Source of the DNA: Arthrobacter sp. NtRootA1
GTDB lineage: Bacteria > Actinomycetota > Actinomycetes > Actinomycetales > Micrococcaceae
DNA length: 64,000 nucleotides
NCBI RefSeq assembly: GCF_019976975.1
Contig: NZ_AP024630.1
Span: 4,092,001 to 4,156,000 of the forward strand
Reading direction: 5' to 3'
Under the pieces are notes generated by a model, which was not told where the DNA came from, did no database searches, and saw nothing but the letters and a program-made list of their open reading frames with translations. Shown here piece by piece: positions 1 through 8,531 of the stretch (positions are counted from its first letter, which is position 1; each line of letters opens with the position of its first letter). The position numbers and the translations under genes were made by a program.

Positions 1-1
1 A

Positions 2-436
2 GGCGAAACCACGTTCCCCCTCCTTGGTGCCCTGTTTGGCCTCCTGACAGCCGCCGGACTCGGATACCTGCTCCACCGTGGCGTCCTGAAGGTCAACCTG
101 GGCCGCTTCTTCACTTGGACGGGAGTGGGACTCATCGTCATTGCCGGAGGGGTCCTTGCTTATGGCATCCACGATCTCCAGGAAGCCGGCATCCTTCCGG
201 GCCTGCATAGCCTGGCCTTCGACCTCTCAGCCGCCGTCCCGCCGTCGTCCTGGTACGGAACCTTGCTGAAGGGCACTCTGAACTTCTCCCCGGCCACCAC
301 CTGGCTGGAAGCTGGAGCATGGCTGTTGTATGTCATCCCCGTCCTGTTCCTGTACATCCGGGCCAACCGTTCCCATCCTCCGGCGGCAGCAGCGAAGACG
401 TCGGCCCCGAACCCGGCAGTCGCCCTGCAGCAGTAA
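2..436 (+). CDS. efeU: Ferrous iron permease EfeU, C-terminal part (5' end outside window)
   Basis: The frame is open from the first bases of the window and ends in TAA at 434-436, giving about 144 visible residues. Two or three hydrophobic segments are visible (around GLLTAAGLGYLL, VGLIVIAGGVLAYGIHDL and WLLYVIPVLFLYI), matching the last membrane helices of the FTR1/EfeU iron permease family. The family's REXXE iron motifs would lie upstream. The two genes that follow are clear efeO and efeB, which fixes the identity: EfeU is the membrane channel of the EfeUOB system. The tail after the last helix is Ala/Pro-rich. The call rests on context plus the membrane pattern. Confidence 0.85.
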   Translation, partial: GETTFPLLGALFGLLTAAGLGYLLHRGVLKVNLGRFFTWTGVGLIVIAGGVLAYGIHDLQEAGILPGLHSLAFDLSAAVPPSSWYGTLLKGTLNFSPATTWLEAGAWLLYVIPVLFLYIRANRSHPPAAAAKTSAPNPAVALQQ

Positions 437-505
437 TACCCGCAGCCCACCCGACTCGTGGGCATCCCTCGCACCCCGCGCCTTCCCCCAACGCAAAGGA
501 CCCCC

Positions 506-1702
506 ATGCCTGGCACGTTCCTGTCCCCGTCCATGTCCCCGAAGCTTCGCAGGACCCTCACCGTCATCGGTGTGGCTGCGGCCGTCCCCATGCTTGTGGT
601 GGGCTGCACTGACAATACGAAAACAACCACGGCGGCCAAGGATGGGCCGATCCAGGTCAGCAGCACCGCGAACGAGTGCAAGGTCTCCACAGGTACCGCT
701 CCCAGCGGCAACCTGACGTTTGCCGTGAAGAACGAAGGCACCGAGGTCACCGAGTTCTATCTGCTGGCCGAGGACGGCCTGCGGATCATCGGTGAAGTGG
801 AAAACATCGGCCCGGGAATTACGCGCAACCTTGTAGTTACAGCTCCTGCCGGCAAGTACACCACCGCTTGCAAGCCGGGTATGCAGGGCGACGGCATCCG
901 GGCTTCGTTTGAGGTCACAGAATCGGGAAACAAGCCGAGCGCGGACGCTGATTTCCAAAAGCTCCTCGAGACCGGGTCCCAGCAGTACGCCGCCTATGTC
1001 AAGGATCAAACGGAGCAGCTCGTCACGGGCACAAAAGCCTTTGCAGACGCCTTCGCAGCCGGTGACGCCGCCAAGGCCCGTGAGCTCTACGCCGCGACCC
1101 GTATGCACTGGGAGCGGATCGAGCCCGTCGCAGAATCGTTTGGCGATCTCGATCCCAAGTTGGATGCACGCGAGGCTGATCTCGAGCCCGGCCAGGAATG
1201 GACCGGCTGGCACCGCGCAGAGAAGGACTTGTTCCCGCCTGCGGACTACACCGCCATGACCCCGGCCGAACGTAGCGCGATATCCACCCAGCTGGTTTCA
1301 GACACTGCAGACCTCGCAACGCGTACCCGCACAGTGGAGCTGACAGCCGACAAGCTGGGCAACGGCGCCAAGGAGCTCCTCGATGAGGTTGCTACCGGCA
1401 AGGTGACGGGTGAGGAAGAGATCTGGTCCCACACCGACCTCTGGGATTTCCAGGCCAATGTGGACGGCGCCCGCATCGCCTTCGAGAGCCTGAAGCCGGC
1501 ATTGGCTCAAAAAGACGCAGAGCTTGCCAAGTCCTTGGACGAGAAGTTCACAGCCCTCCAGGCCGAGCTCAAGAAGCATGCCAAGGGCGATGGCTTCGCC
1601 TACTACAACGAGCTGAGCGAGGATCAGATCCAGCAACTCGCCGCACTGGTCGACTCCTTGGGCGAACCCCTGTCCAAGCTCACGTCGGCCGTCGTGCTGT
1701 GA
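506..1702 (+). CDS. efeO: EfeO iron-uptake lipoprotein (cupredoxin + M75 domain)
   Basis: This is the extracytoplasmic component of EfeUOB, thought to bind iron and pass it to EfeU. I choose the ATG at 506 because AAAGGA sits at 495-500, five bases upstream; an in-frame ATG at 458 has no such site. The 398-residue product has a short basic N-terminus, a hydrophobic stretch and the lipobox LVVGC, so it should be a lipoprotein. An N-terminal cupredoxin-like domain (to about residue 125) is followed by an M75-type helical domain with the family signature HWERIEP and GWHRAEKDLF. The stop codon overlaps the efeB start (GTGA), indicating translational coupling. Confidence 0.93.
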   Translation: MPGTFLSPSMSPKLRRTLTVIGVAAAVPMLVVGCTDNTKTTTAAKDGPIQVSSTANECKVSTGTAPSGNLTFAVKNEGTEVTEFYLLAEDGLRIIGEVENIGPGITRNLVVTAPAGKYTTACKPGMQGDGIRASFEVTESGNKPSADADFQKLLETGSQQYAAYVKDQTEQLVTGTKAFADAFAAGDAAKARELYAATRMHWERIEPVAESFGDLDPKLDAREADLEPGQEWTGWHRAEKDLFPPADYTAMTPAERSAISTQLVSDTADLATRTRTVELTADKLGNGAKELLDEVATGKVTGEEEIWSHTDLWDFQANVDGARIAFESLKPALAQKDAELAKSLDEKFTALQAELKKHAKGDGFAYYNELSEDQIQQLAALVDSLGEPLSKLTSAVVL

Positions 1703-3138
1703 GCGGCTGCCCCTACGGGCACACCGGCGACGCCCCGGAGGCCCCCGGTGCCGGACTGCCGCTGGATGTGAACGGTTCCGCGCGCGCAGGCGAGGCGACC
1801 GGCGTCGAACTTTCCACGGGGACGTCCGACGGCGGTGCGTCGGCCACCGCTGGCACCTCCCGCTTGTCGCGCCGCGGCCTCCTTTCCCTTGCCGGAGTGG
1901 GCGGCGCTGGAGCAGTCGCTGGTCTGGCCGCAGGTTTCCTGGGCCACGACCTGGTCACAGCCGGTGCTGCATCGGCCGCGGAATCCGACGCAGGGGATGC
2001 TGTTGTTCCCTTTTTCGGCGAGCACCAGGCCGGCATTACCACCCCGGCCCAAGACCGCCTGCACATGGCTGCGTTCGACGTCACCACGGAGGACCGGAAA
2101 GAGCTGATCAAGCTCCTGAAGGACTGGACTGCTGCGGCTGCGGCCATGACGGCGGGCCGCACTACGGGTGCGACTGGCGCCGTCGATGGCCCTTACGATG
2201 CTCCGCCGGAAGATACCGGTGAGGCGCTGGACCTGGCCGCCGCACAATTGACCTTGACCTTCGGTTTCGGCGCGGGGCTGTTTGAGAAGAATGGCAAGGT
2301 CCGCTTTGGCTTGGACGGCCGCAGGCCCGAGGCCTTGATCGACCTCCCGCATTTCCCGGGTGACGACCTTCAACCTGGCCGCACCGGAGGCGACATCGTG
2401 GTCCAGGCATGCGCCGACGACCCCCAAGTAGCCGTACACGCCATCCGTAACCTCGCGCGCATCGGTTTCGGAAAGGTGCGAGTCCGCTGGTCCCAATTGG
2501 GCTTTGGCCGCACGTCCTCCACGTCCCGTGCGCAGGTGACGCCCCGCAACCTCTTTGGCTTCAAGGACGGCACCAACAACCTCAAGGTTGAGGACAACGC
2601 CCTCCTCGATGAGCATGTCTGGGTAGGCTCCCCCGCTTCACCGAATGAAGAGTGGATGAGGGGCGGCAGCTACCTTGTGGCGCGCAGGATCCAGATGCAT
2701 ATCGAGATCTGGGACCGGACGTCCCTGCGTGAACAGGAAGGCCTGATCGGCCGGACGAAGGGCGTAGGAGCGCCGTTGTCCGGTGGCGAAGAGTTCACGG
2801 CGCCCGATTTCAAGCTCGCGGGCCGCGACGGTGACCCGCTCATTCCCTTGGACTCGCACGTCCGGCTGGCCCACCCCGACCAGAATGGGGGTGTGCGGAT
2901 GCTTCGCCGTGGCTACAACTTCACCGACGGCTCAGACGGACTCGGGCATCTGGACGCGGGATTGTTCTTCATCGCGTTCGTGAAGGATCCACGGACCCAC
3001 TACGTTCCGATGCAGCTGGCGCTGGCCAAGGGCGATACCTTGTCCGTGGAATACCTGAAACACACGGGCTCCGGGCTTTTTGCCGTGCCTCCGGGGACCC
3101 AGCAGGGCGGCTTCATCGGCGAAGGACTTTTCGCCTAG
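1699..3138 (+). CDS. efeB: EfeB, Tat-exported DyP-type haem peroxidase
   Basis: A 479-residue DyP-type peroxidase that completes efeUOB; family members are exported haem proteins proposed to oxidise Fe(II) or act on haem-bound iron. The GTG start at 1699 overlaps the efeO stop. A twin-arginine signal (RLSRRGLLSLAG, then an Ala/Gly-rich hydrophobic core) lies unusually far in, near residue 55, after a Gly/Ala-rich leader. The DyP signature GXXDG is present as GFKDGTNN near residue 290. The C-terminal region (HLDAGLFFIAFVKDPR) is typical of the family. It is followed by a palindrome at 3161-3204 that may serve as terminator. Confidence 0.94.
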   Translation: MSGCPYGHTGDAPEAPGAGLPLDVNGSARAGEATGVELSTGTSDGGASATAGTSRLSRRGLLSLAGVGGAGAVAGLAAGFLGHDLVTAGAASAAESDAGDAVVPFFGEHQAGITTPAQDRLHMAAFDVTTEDRKELIKLLKDWTAAAAAMTAGRTTGATGAVDGPYDAPPEDTGEALDLAAAQLTLTFGFGAGLFEKNGKVRFGLDGRRPEALIDLPHFPGDDLQPGRTGGDIVVQACADDPQVAVHAIRNLARIGFGKVRVRWSQLGFGRTSSTSRAQVTPRNLFGFKDGTNNLKVEDNALLDEHVWVGSPASPNEEWMRGGSYLVARRIQMHIEIWDRTSLREQEGLIGRTKGVGAPLSGGEEFTAPDFKLAGRDGDPLIPLDSHVRLAHPDQNGGVRMLRRGYNFTDGSDGLGHLDAGLFFIAFVKDPRTHYVPMQLALAKGDTLSVEYLKHTGSGLFAVPPGTQQGGFIGEGLFA

Positions 3139-3160
3139 GCTGATTCATCTATTACGTTGC

Positions 3161-3204
3161 GAACCCGCTATCCCGTTGTTGGCCAACCACGGAATAGCGG
3201 GTTC
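3161..3204. terminator. 44-bp near-perfect palindrome between convergent efeB and htpX
   Basis: Two 22-base arms beginning GAACCCGCTAT pair with two mismatches. It lies between the convergent ends of efeB (3138) and htpX (3237), so it could terminate both. The central 38 bases match the centre of the palindrome at 26833-26898 at about 30 of 38 positions by eye, so it is probably one copy of a dispersed intergenic palindrome family rather than a private terminator. Confidence 0.7.
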
Positions 3205-3236
3205 ACGACGTTTTAGGCGTTGAGTAAGCCGCGTCC

Positions 3237-4106
3237 TTAGGAAAGCGGCCGCCCAGCCATCCGTTCAAGCCTGCTGATGCGCTCCTGCATAGGCGGGTGC
3301 GTGGAGAACAAACGCCGCATGCCACCGCCACGGAAGGGGTTGGCGATCATGAGGTGGGAGGCATTCACAAGCCGTTGGTCCTGTGGGAGCGGAAGCTGGG
3401 AGACGCCCGATTCGATCTTGCGCAGCGCCGAGGCGAGCGCCAGTGGGTCGCCGGTCAGCTCGGCACCATCCTCGTCGGCGTCGTACTCGCGGGTGCGGGA
3501 GATCGCCATCTGGATCAGCGAGGCCGCGAACGGCGCCAGCAGCGCCATGGCGATCATCGCGATCGGGTTGGCGTTGCGCCGATCCCCGCCGCCGAAGAAC
3601 AACAACATCTGCCCCACGGACGTGATCACGCCCGCAACGGCAGCCGCCACGGAAGACGTCAGGATGTCACGGTTGTACACGTGCATAAGCTCATGGCCCA
3701 GGACGCCCCGGAGTTCGCGGGCGTCAAGGACATGCAGGATTCCCTCTGTGCAGCAAACAGCGGCGTTCTTGGGGCTGCGCCCGGTAGCGAAGGCGTTCGG
3801 CGTCATGGTGGGCGAGAGGTAAATCCGCGGCATGGGCTTGTTTGCCCGCACGGAAAGCTCCCGGACAATCTGGTACAGCTGCGGGGCTTGTGCTTCCGTG
3901 ACCGGATAGGCCGCCATGGAGCGGATGGCGATCTTGTCGCTGTTCCAGTATCCGTAGGCAGTAGTGGCTACCCCGATCAGGGCAAAGATCCAGATGGGCG
4001 TGGTGCTGCGCGTGCCGGCCCCGATGATGGCGCCCAAACCCAACAGCACCGCCCACAGCACACCGAAAAGCGCCGCGGTCTTGAGTCCATTGTTGTGTTT
4101 GTGCAC
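3237..4106 (-). CDS. htpX: HtpX-like membrane zinc metalloprotease (M48)
   Basis: A 289-residue M48-family protease of the cytoplasmic membrane, involved in quality control of misfolded membrane proteins. Two N-terminal membrane helices (AALFGVLWAVLLGLGAIIGA and IWIFALIGVATTAYGYW) are followed by the zinc motif HELMH near residues 138-142. Two more hydrophobic stretches follow (VAAAVAGVITSVGQMLLFF and IAMIAMALLAPFAASLI). The downstream SRTREYDADEDGA supplies the third zinc ligand typical of the family. Length is normal. It is transcribed alone, convergent with efeB and upstream of an unrelated MFS gene on the same strand. Confidence 0.95.
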   Translation of the reverse strand: MHKHNNGLKTAALFGVLWAVLLGLGAIIGAGTRSTTPIWIFALIGVATTAYGYWNSDKIAIRSMAAYPVTEAQAPQLYQIVRELSVRANKPMPRIYLSPTMTPNAFATGRSPKNAAVCCTEGILHVLDARELRGVLGHELMHVYNRDILTSSVAAAVAGVITSVGQMLLFFGGGDRRNANPIAMIAMALLAPFAASLIQMAISRTREYDADEDGAELTGDPLALASALRKIESGVSQLPLPQDQRLVNASHLMIANPFRGGGMRRLFSTHPPMQERISRLERMAGRPLS

Positions 4107-4221
4107 GGTTGTTCTTCCACTCTCGTTGGCTCGTGAACAGTTCTGTATCGATTAACGCCGACGGCGGTCGCCGTGTTCCGCAGCACGCCTGGGCTGCGTC
4201 GCCCCGCTCGAGCCCTGCTGG

Positions 4222-5493
4222 CTACGGCACCGGGTGCTTCGCATCGTACGCGACGAAACCCGGCTGCATGCGCGATGCCAGCCAGGCCAAGAGAATGCAG
4301 ACGATCCCCCCAATCAGCAGCACGCCGCCTTCGCTAAGGAATTGCGTGACACCGCCTGCCAGCATGTCCCCCACTCGAGGGCCTCCTGCGACCACCACAA
4401 TGAACACTCCCTGCAGCCTTCCGCGCAGGTGGTCGGGTGTCGCTGACTGGAGGATGGTGGTGCGGAAGACCGCACTGACAGAATCGGAAATCCCCGCCAA
4501 CGCACAACATAGGGCAGCAGGAAGGAGCCAGGGAGTTACGCCCTCGCGGCCCGAATCTTCAGCCAGCAATACCACCAGGCCAAAGCCTGCAATCGAGGCG
4601 CCCCATCCAACCACTGCCCACACCACTGCGCTGCCCTGGCGCCTCACCCTGCCGAGGGGACCGGAAAACAATCCCGCCAGGAAGGCGCCCACGGCGGTAG
4701 ACGCCAACAGCACACCCACCGTTGTTTCACCGCCGCCAATCATGACTGCCCCAATTGCAGGCATCAGGGCGCGCGGTTGGGCGCAGATCATGGCGATGAG
4801 GTCAATGATGAAGGTCATCCGGACATTGGGCCGCGTACCCAGGAACCGGAAACCCTCAACTACGGAGCGAAGCCCGGGCCGGACGGCCTCCTTTGATGGT
4901 GGCAGCGGCGGGAGTTTGGCGAGGCCCCACAGGGCAAAAGTGAAGCTGATGACATCGATCGTGTAGGTCCATCCGAAGCCGATGGTGGCCACCAAAACAC
5001 CCGCCAGGAGTGGTCCGGCGGTCATGGACAGGCCGAACGTGAGCAGGCTCAAGGCGTTCGCCGCAGGGAGCAGGTCCTTGCGGACAAGGAGCGGAATGAT
5101 CGCGCTACGGGCGGGACCGTTGATGCCTTGTGCACCGCTTTGGATGGCAACCAACGCATAAAGCAACCAGATGTTGCCGATCTCCAGCCACGCTTGCAGT
5201 GCCAAGCCAGCCGTGGTGGCCCAAAGCACCAAGGATGCGATCAGTGCTACTTTGCGGCGGTCGTAGGCATCGGAAATGGATCCGCCGTAAAGCCCGGTGA
5301 TGACCAGCGGAACCAGCGCGAAGATGCCCAGGAGGCCTACGTAGAAACTCTCCTGGGTCAGGCGGTAAACCTCCAAGCTGACGGCCACCAACGTGAGCTG
5401 GGTACCGATGGCAGCCACCGAGGCCCCGAGCCAAAGTCTCCGGAAAGCCGGGCTCTCCCTAACCGGGGTGATGTCTGCCAGTAATTTCGCCAC
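4222..5493 (-). CDS. MFS transporter, EntS/MFS_3-like exporter
   Basis: A 423-residue polytopic membrane protein with about 12 hydrophobic segments. The N-terminus (SPAFRRLWLGASVAAIGTQL) and the loop GGSISDAYDRRKV match the MFS_3 group that includes the enterobactin exporter EntS. The sequence ATPDHLRGRLQGVF near residue 345 is also characteristic of this group. The substrate cannot be told from sequence. Proximity to efeUOB might suggest siderophore export, but no siderophore biosynthesis genes are visible, so that remains inference. Confidence 0.85.
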   Translation of the reverse strand: MAKLLADITPVRESPAFRRLWLGASVAAIGTQLTLVAVSLEVYRLTQESFYVGLLGIFALVPLVITGLYGGSISDAYDRRKVALIASLVLWATTAGLALQAWLEIGNIWLLYALVAIQSGAQGINGPARSAIIPLLVRKDLLPAANALSLLTFGLSMTAGPLLAGVLVATIGFGWTYTIDVISFTFALWGLAKLPPLPPSKEAVRPGLRSVVEGFRFLGTRPNVRMTFIIDLIAMICAQPRALMPAIGAVMIGGGETTVGVLLASTAVGAFLAGLFSGPLGRVRRQGSAVVWAVVGWGASIAGFGLVVLLAEDSGREGVTPWLLPAALCCALAGISDSVSAVFRTTILQSATPDHLRGRLQGVFIVVVAGGPRVGDMLAGGVTQFLSEGGVLLIGGIVCILLAWLASRMQPGFVAYDAKHPVP

Positions 5494-5601
5494 CTAGCCA
5501 CCCTAGCGACCCCCAGTGACGTTGTTGTCCGTTTGGCTTCCATAGTGCGTCTCCCGCCGTAACGCGCTGGTTGGTAGGCTCACCCGGGGGAAGGAGTCCA
5601 C

Positions 5602-6396
5602 ATGGTCTTGTCGCGACGCTTGCTGTTCCGCTCGGGCATCTGGGAAATTGCCAGGCCGCGCCACCCTTTGACGGCCGGGCACGTGCTGATCCGCCTCTCG
5701 GACCCCTCCACGGAATTTACTGAAGCCTCGGCGGCCGACTGGTTGTTCTGCCACAACCTCGCCCGGGCAGCATTGGAGGACGTCCTTGGAGCGAAGAGGT
5801 TCGCCGTGATGTTCGCCAACCGGTGGCACCCCCTAGGTTCGGCTATTGGCGAGCCGGTGGCTGAGTCGTCTACGCCCACGTTTCACCTCTTCGCTCGGTG
5901 GGAGGCGGAAAGCACGACGCCGGGACGCCAACTCGCGCTGCCGGCCCACCGTCGCGTGCCCGAGCCTGAGGACAGCCTGGACATCGTCGATGCGCGGATC
6001 CGGGTTTCGCTGGGTCTTGGTGCCGCCATCGTCGCGGAAGCACCCACCGGGCAGGTGGCGTCCGCGCCTGCGGCCACGTCCGGCGTCGTACCCGTTCAGG
6101 TGCCGGTTCCCTTGGTCGCGACAGTTGACGCAGCCCGCCATCACAGCGTGATTGAGCCCGCCAGCGGGGCGGCCGCGATTTCCAGTGTCCTTCCGGGGGA
6201 ACTAGTTGCGATGGGGAGCGCCCTGGGTGTCCTGCCGCTGACAAGTGGACTCACTGGCTTCAGCTGCGTGGCTATCGAAGGCGGGAATCCGGGTTCAGCC
6301 CTTCGCATCCACGCGGTGGGTCGATCTGCTGCGGAGCAAGCCAATCCGATGCTGGATTTGTTTAATTTGCCGGAAGTTAGCTTTGCCTTATTGTGA
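5602..6396 (+). CDS. Uncharacterised protein, possibly HIT-like N-terminal domain
   Basis: A 264-residue protein with a strong ribosome site (AAGGAG at 5591-5596, five bases before ATG). Residues about 15-105 (GHVLIRLSDP, AADWLFCHNLARAALEDVLGAKRFAVMFANRWHPLG, TFHLFARW) recall the strand-helix pattern of HIT-like nucleotide hydrolases, but the HxHxH signature is absent. The rest is Ala/Val-rich with no recognisable motif. It reads toward fur, and its stop codon lies inside the operator-like repeat before fur. I do not assign a function. Confidence 0.7.
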   Translation: MVLSRRLLFRSGIWEIARPRHPLTAGHVLIRLSDPSTEFTEASAADWLFCHNLARAALEDVLGAKRFAVMFANRWHPLGSAIGEPVAESSTPTFHLFARWEAESTTPGRQLALPAHRRVPEPEDSLDIVDARIRVSLGLGAAIVAEAPTGQVASAPAATSGVVPVQVPVPLVATVDAARHHSVIEPASGAAAISSVLPGELVAMGSALGVLPLTSGLTGFSCVAIEGGNPGSALRIHAVGRSAAEQANPMLDLFNLPEVSFALL

Positions 6397-6411
6397 ACTG
6401 CTCAAAATAAG
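6387..6411 (+). promoter_or_regulatory. Inverted repeat before fur, candidate Fur/CatR operator
   Basis: Two 10-base arms, CTTATTGTGA and TCAAAATAAG, pair with one mismatch around a 5-base spacer, ending 15 bases before the fur ATG. The AT-rich sequence stands out from its surroundings. Catalase-linked Fur-family repressors commonly autoregulate from such a site, so this is the likely operator for the fur-katA unit. It overlaps the stop codon of the preceding gene. Confidence 0.6.
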
Positions 6412-6426
6412 TGATTCAATGAGTGC

Positions 6427-6906
6427 ATGACCGATCACACAGCCGACCAGGAAGCATGGGCCGGTGCCCTGCATGCCCACGGCAGGCGTGTGACCAAACA
6501 GCGGCTGGCAGTGCTGGCCGCTGTCCAGCACCATCCGCACTCCCCGGCAGAAGGCATCCTTGCCGCTGCCCGCAAAGAACTCCCTGAACTGACGGCGCAG
6601 TCCGTTTACGTTGTGCTTAGCGACCTCACGGATTTGCAGATGCTGCGCCGCTTTGAACCCCCGCACTCCCCGGCGCTCTATGAAACCCGGGTGGGCGACA
6701 ACCACCACCACGCCGTCTGCGTTAGTTGCGGCCGCGTGGAAGACGTGGACTGCGCCGTGGGACACGCACCGTGCCTCACACCGCACTGGGATGAAAATTC
6801 CAAGCCAATGACCATCCAGATCGCAGACGTCCTCTATCAGGGCATCTGCCAGGATTGCCAGGCAAAACAACAGCTCCCCAAACAAACGTCCGTAACTCAA
6901 AAATAA
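6427..6906 (+). CDS. Fur-family regulator linked to catalase (FurA/CatR type)
   Basis: A 159-residue Fur-superfamily repressor. The N-terminal winged helix (RVTKQRLAVLAAVQHHPHSPAEGILAAARKEL) is followed by the dimerisation domain with the metal-binding NHHHAVCVSCG segment. Two CxxC pairs (CVSC and CQDC) would form the structural zinc site. The catalase gene starts 14 bases downstream, so this is probably a FurA or CatR-type peroxide/iron sensor. A 25-base inverted repeat just before the start is a likely autoregulatory operator. Confidence 0.92.
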   Translation: MTDHTADQEAWAGALHAHGRRVTKQRLAVLAAVQHHPHSPAEGILAAARKELPELTAQSVYVVLSDLTDLQMLRRFEPPHSPALYETRVGDNHHHAVCVSCGRVEDVDCAVGHAPCLTPHWDENSKPMTIQIADVLYQGICQDCQAKQQLPKQTSVTQK

Positions 6907-6920
6907 GAACAAGGAGAACA

Positions 6921-8402
6921 ATGACTGCTATTTCAACAACCCAGTCAGGTGCCCCCGTTACTTCCGACGCGCACTCCAAGTCCGTCGGCGCCGACGGTGC
7001 CATCATCCTGACCGACCACTACCTGGTGGAGAAGCTTGCGCAGTTCAACCGCGAGCGGGTCCCGGAGCGTGTAGTGCACGCCAAGGGTGGCGGCGCATTC
7101 GGTACGTTCAAGACCACCTCGGACGTATCGGCCTACACCAAGGCCGCGTTCCTGCAGCCGGGCGTAGAGACGGACATGCTGATCCGTTTCTCCTCCGTTG
7201 CCGGCGAGAATGGTTCTCCTGACACCTGGCGCGACCCCCGCGGTTTCGCCGTGAAGTTCTACACCTCCGAGGGCAACTACGACCTCGTGGGCAACAACAC
7301 CCCCGTGTTCTTCATCCGCGACGGCATCAAGTTCCCGGACTTCATCCACTCCCAGAAGCGCCTCCCGGGCACCCACCTGCGTGACGCTGACATGCAGTGG
7401 GACTTCTGGACCCTCTCCCCCGAATCCGCACACCAGGTCACCTGGCTCATGGGCGACCGTGGTCTGCCGGCTTCCTGGCGTGAAATGCAGGGCTACGGCT
7501 CGCACACCTACCAGTGGATCAACGCCGCTGGTGAGCGCTTCTGGGTCAAGTACCACTTCAAGTCCAACCAGGGCGTCAAGACCATCACCGGCGACCAGGC
7601 CGAGGAGCTGGCAGGCTCGGATGCAGACTTCTACATCCGCGACCTCTCCGAGAACATCGAAGCCGGCAACTTCCCTTCCTGGGAACTGCACGTCCAGGTC
7701 ATGCCCTACGAGGACGCCAAGACGTACCGTTTCAACCCGTTCGACCTCACCAAGGTTTGGCCGCACGCGGACTACCCGCTGATCCACGTGGGCACCATGG
7801 AACTGAACAAGAACCCGGAGAACTACTTCGCGCAGATCGAGCAGGCCACCTTCGCGCCGTCGAACTTCGTACCGGGTATCGCTGCCTCGCCGGACAAGAT
7901 GCTGCAGGCCCGCATCTTCTCCTACGCCGATGCACACCGCTACCGCGTTGGCACCAACCACGCCCAGATCCCGGTGAACCAGCCCAAGAACCAGGTCAAC
8001 AACTACAGCCAGGACGGCGCCGGACGTTACTTGTTCAACGCCCCCACCACCCCGGTCTACGCACCGAACTCCGTTGGTGGCCCGGCTGCTCTTGAGCCCG
8101 CTTCACCGGCAGGTGGCTGGGAGAACGACGGCGAGCTCACCCTCTCCGCGCACACCTTGCACTCCGAGGACAGCGACTTCGGCCAGGCCGGTACCCTGTA
8201 CCGCGAGGTTTACGACGACGCCGCCAAGGCCCGTCTGCTGGAGACCATCACCGGTGCCGTGGGTGGCGTGAAGAGCGCCGACATCAAGGAACGCGCCATC
8301 CAGTACTGGACCAACGTTGACGCCGAACTCGGCGCCAAGCTGCGCGCCAACCTCGGTGCAGGCCAGGCCGCTTCCGACGCCGAAGCAGCCAACAAGCTCT
8401 AA
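6921..8402 (+). CDS. katA: Catalase, monofunctional haem type (KatA)
   Basis: A 493-residue small-subunit catalase that converts hydrogen peroxide to water and oxygen. The ATG at 6921 is preceded by AAGGAG; an upstream in-frame ATG at 6855 lies inside fur and is not used here. The active-site motif NRERVPERVVHAKGGGAFG carries the distal His near residue 53. The proximal haem ligand motif RIFSYADAHRYRVG carries the Tyr near residue 334. It follows the Fur regulator by 14 bases, forming a fur-katA unit that ends at a strong terminator at 8428. Confidence 0.97.
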   Translation: MTAISTTQSGAPVTSDAHSKSVGADGAIILTDHYLVEKLAQFNRERVPERVVHAKGGGAFGTFKTTSDVSAYTKAAFLQPGVETDMLIRFSSVAGENGSPDTWRDPRGFAVKFYTSEGNYDLVGNNTPVFFIRDGIKFPDFIHSQKRLPGTHLRDADMQWDFWTLSPESAHQVTWLMGDRGLPASWREMQGYGSHTYQWINAAGERFWVKYHFKSNQGVKTITGDQAEELAGSDADFYIRDLSENIEAGNFPSWELHVQVMPYEDAKTYRFNPFDLTKVWPHADYPLIHVGTMELNKNPENYFAQIEQATFAPSNFVPGIAASPDKMLQARIFSYADAHRYRVGTNHAQIPVNQPKNQVNNYSQDGAGRYLFNAPTTPVYAPNSVGGPAALEPASPAGGWENDGELTLSAHTLHSEDSDFGQAGTLYREVYDDAAKARLLETITGAVGGVKSADIKERAIQYWTNVDAELGAKLRANLGAGQAASDAEAANKL

Positions 8403-8427
8403 GCATCTGAGCCGGTAAGTATTAGGC

Positions 8428-8469
8428 GAACACCCCGTTGCGGATCTCCGCAACGGGGTGTTCTTCTTT
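8428..8469 (+). terminator. Rho-independent terminator of katA
   Basis: A perfect 16-bp stem (GAACACCCCGTTGCGG with its complement) around a 4-base loop is followed by TTCTTCTTT. It lies 25 bases after the katA stop codon. Confidence 0.93.
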
Positions 8470-8531
8470 GTTTTCCACATAGACCGGTTGGGCTCTGGCC
8501 GCTCTGGTGCCGTGGTCCATAGGATCCTTCC

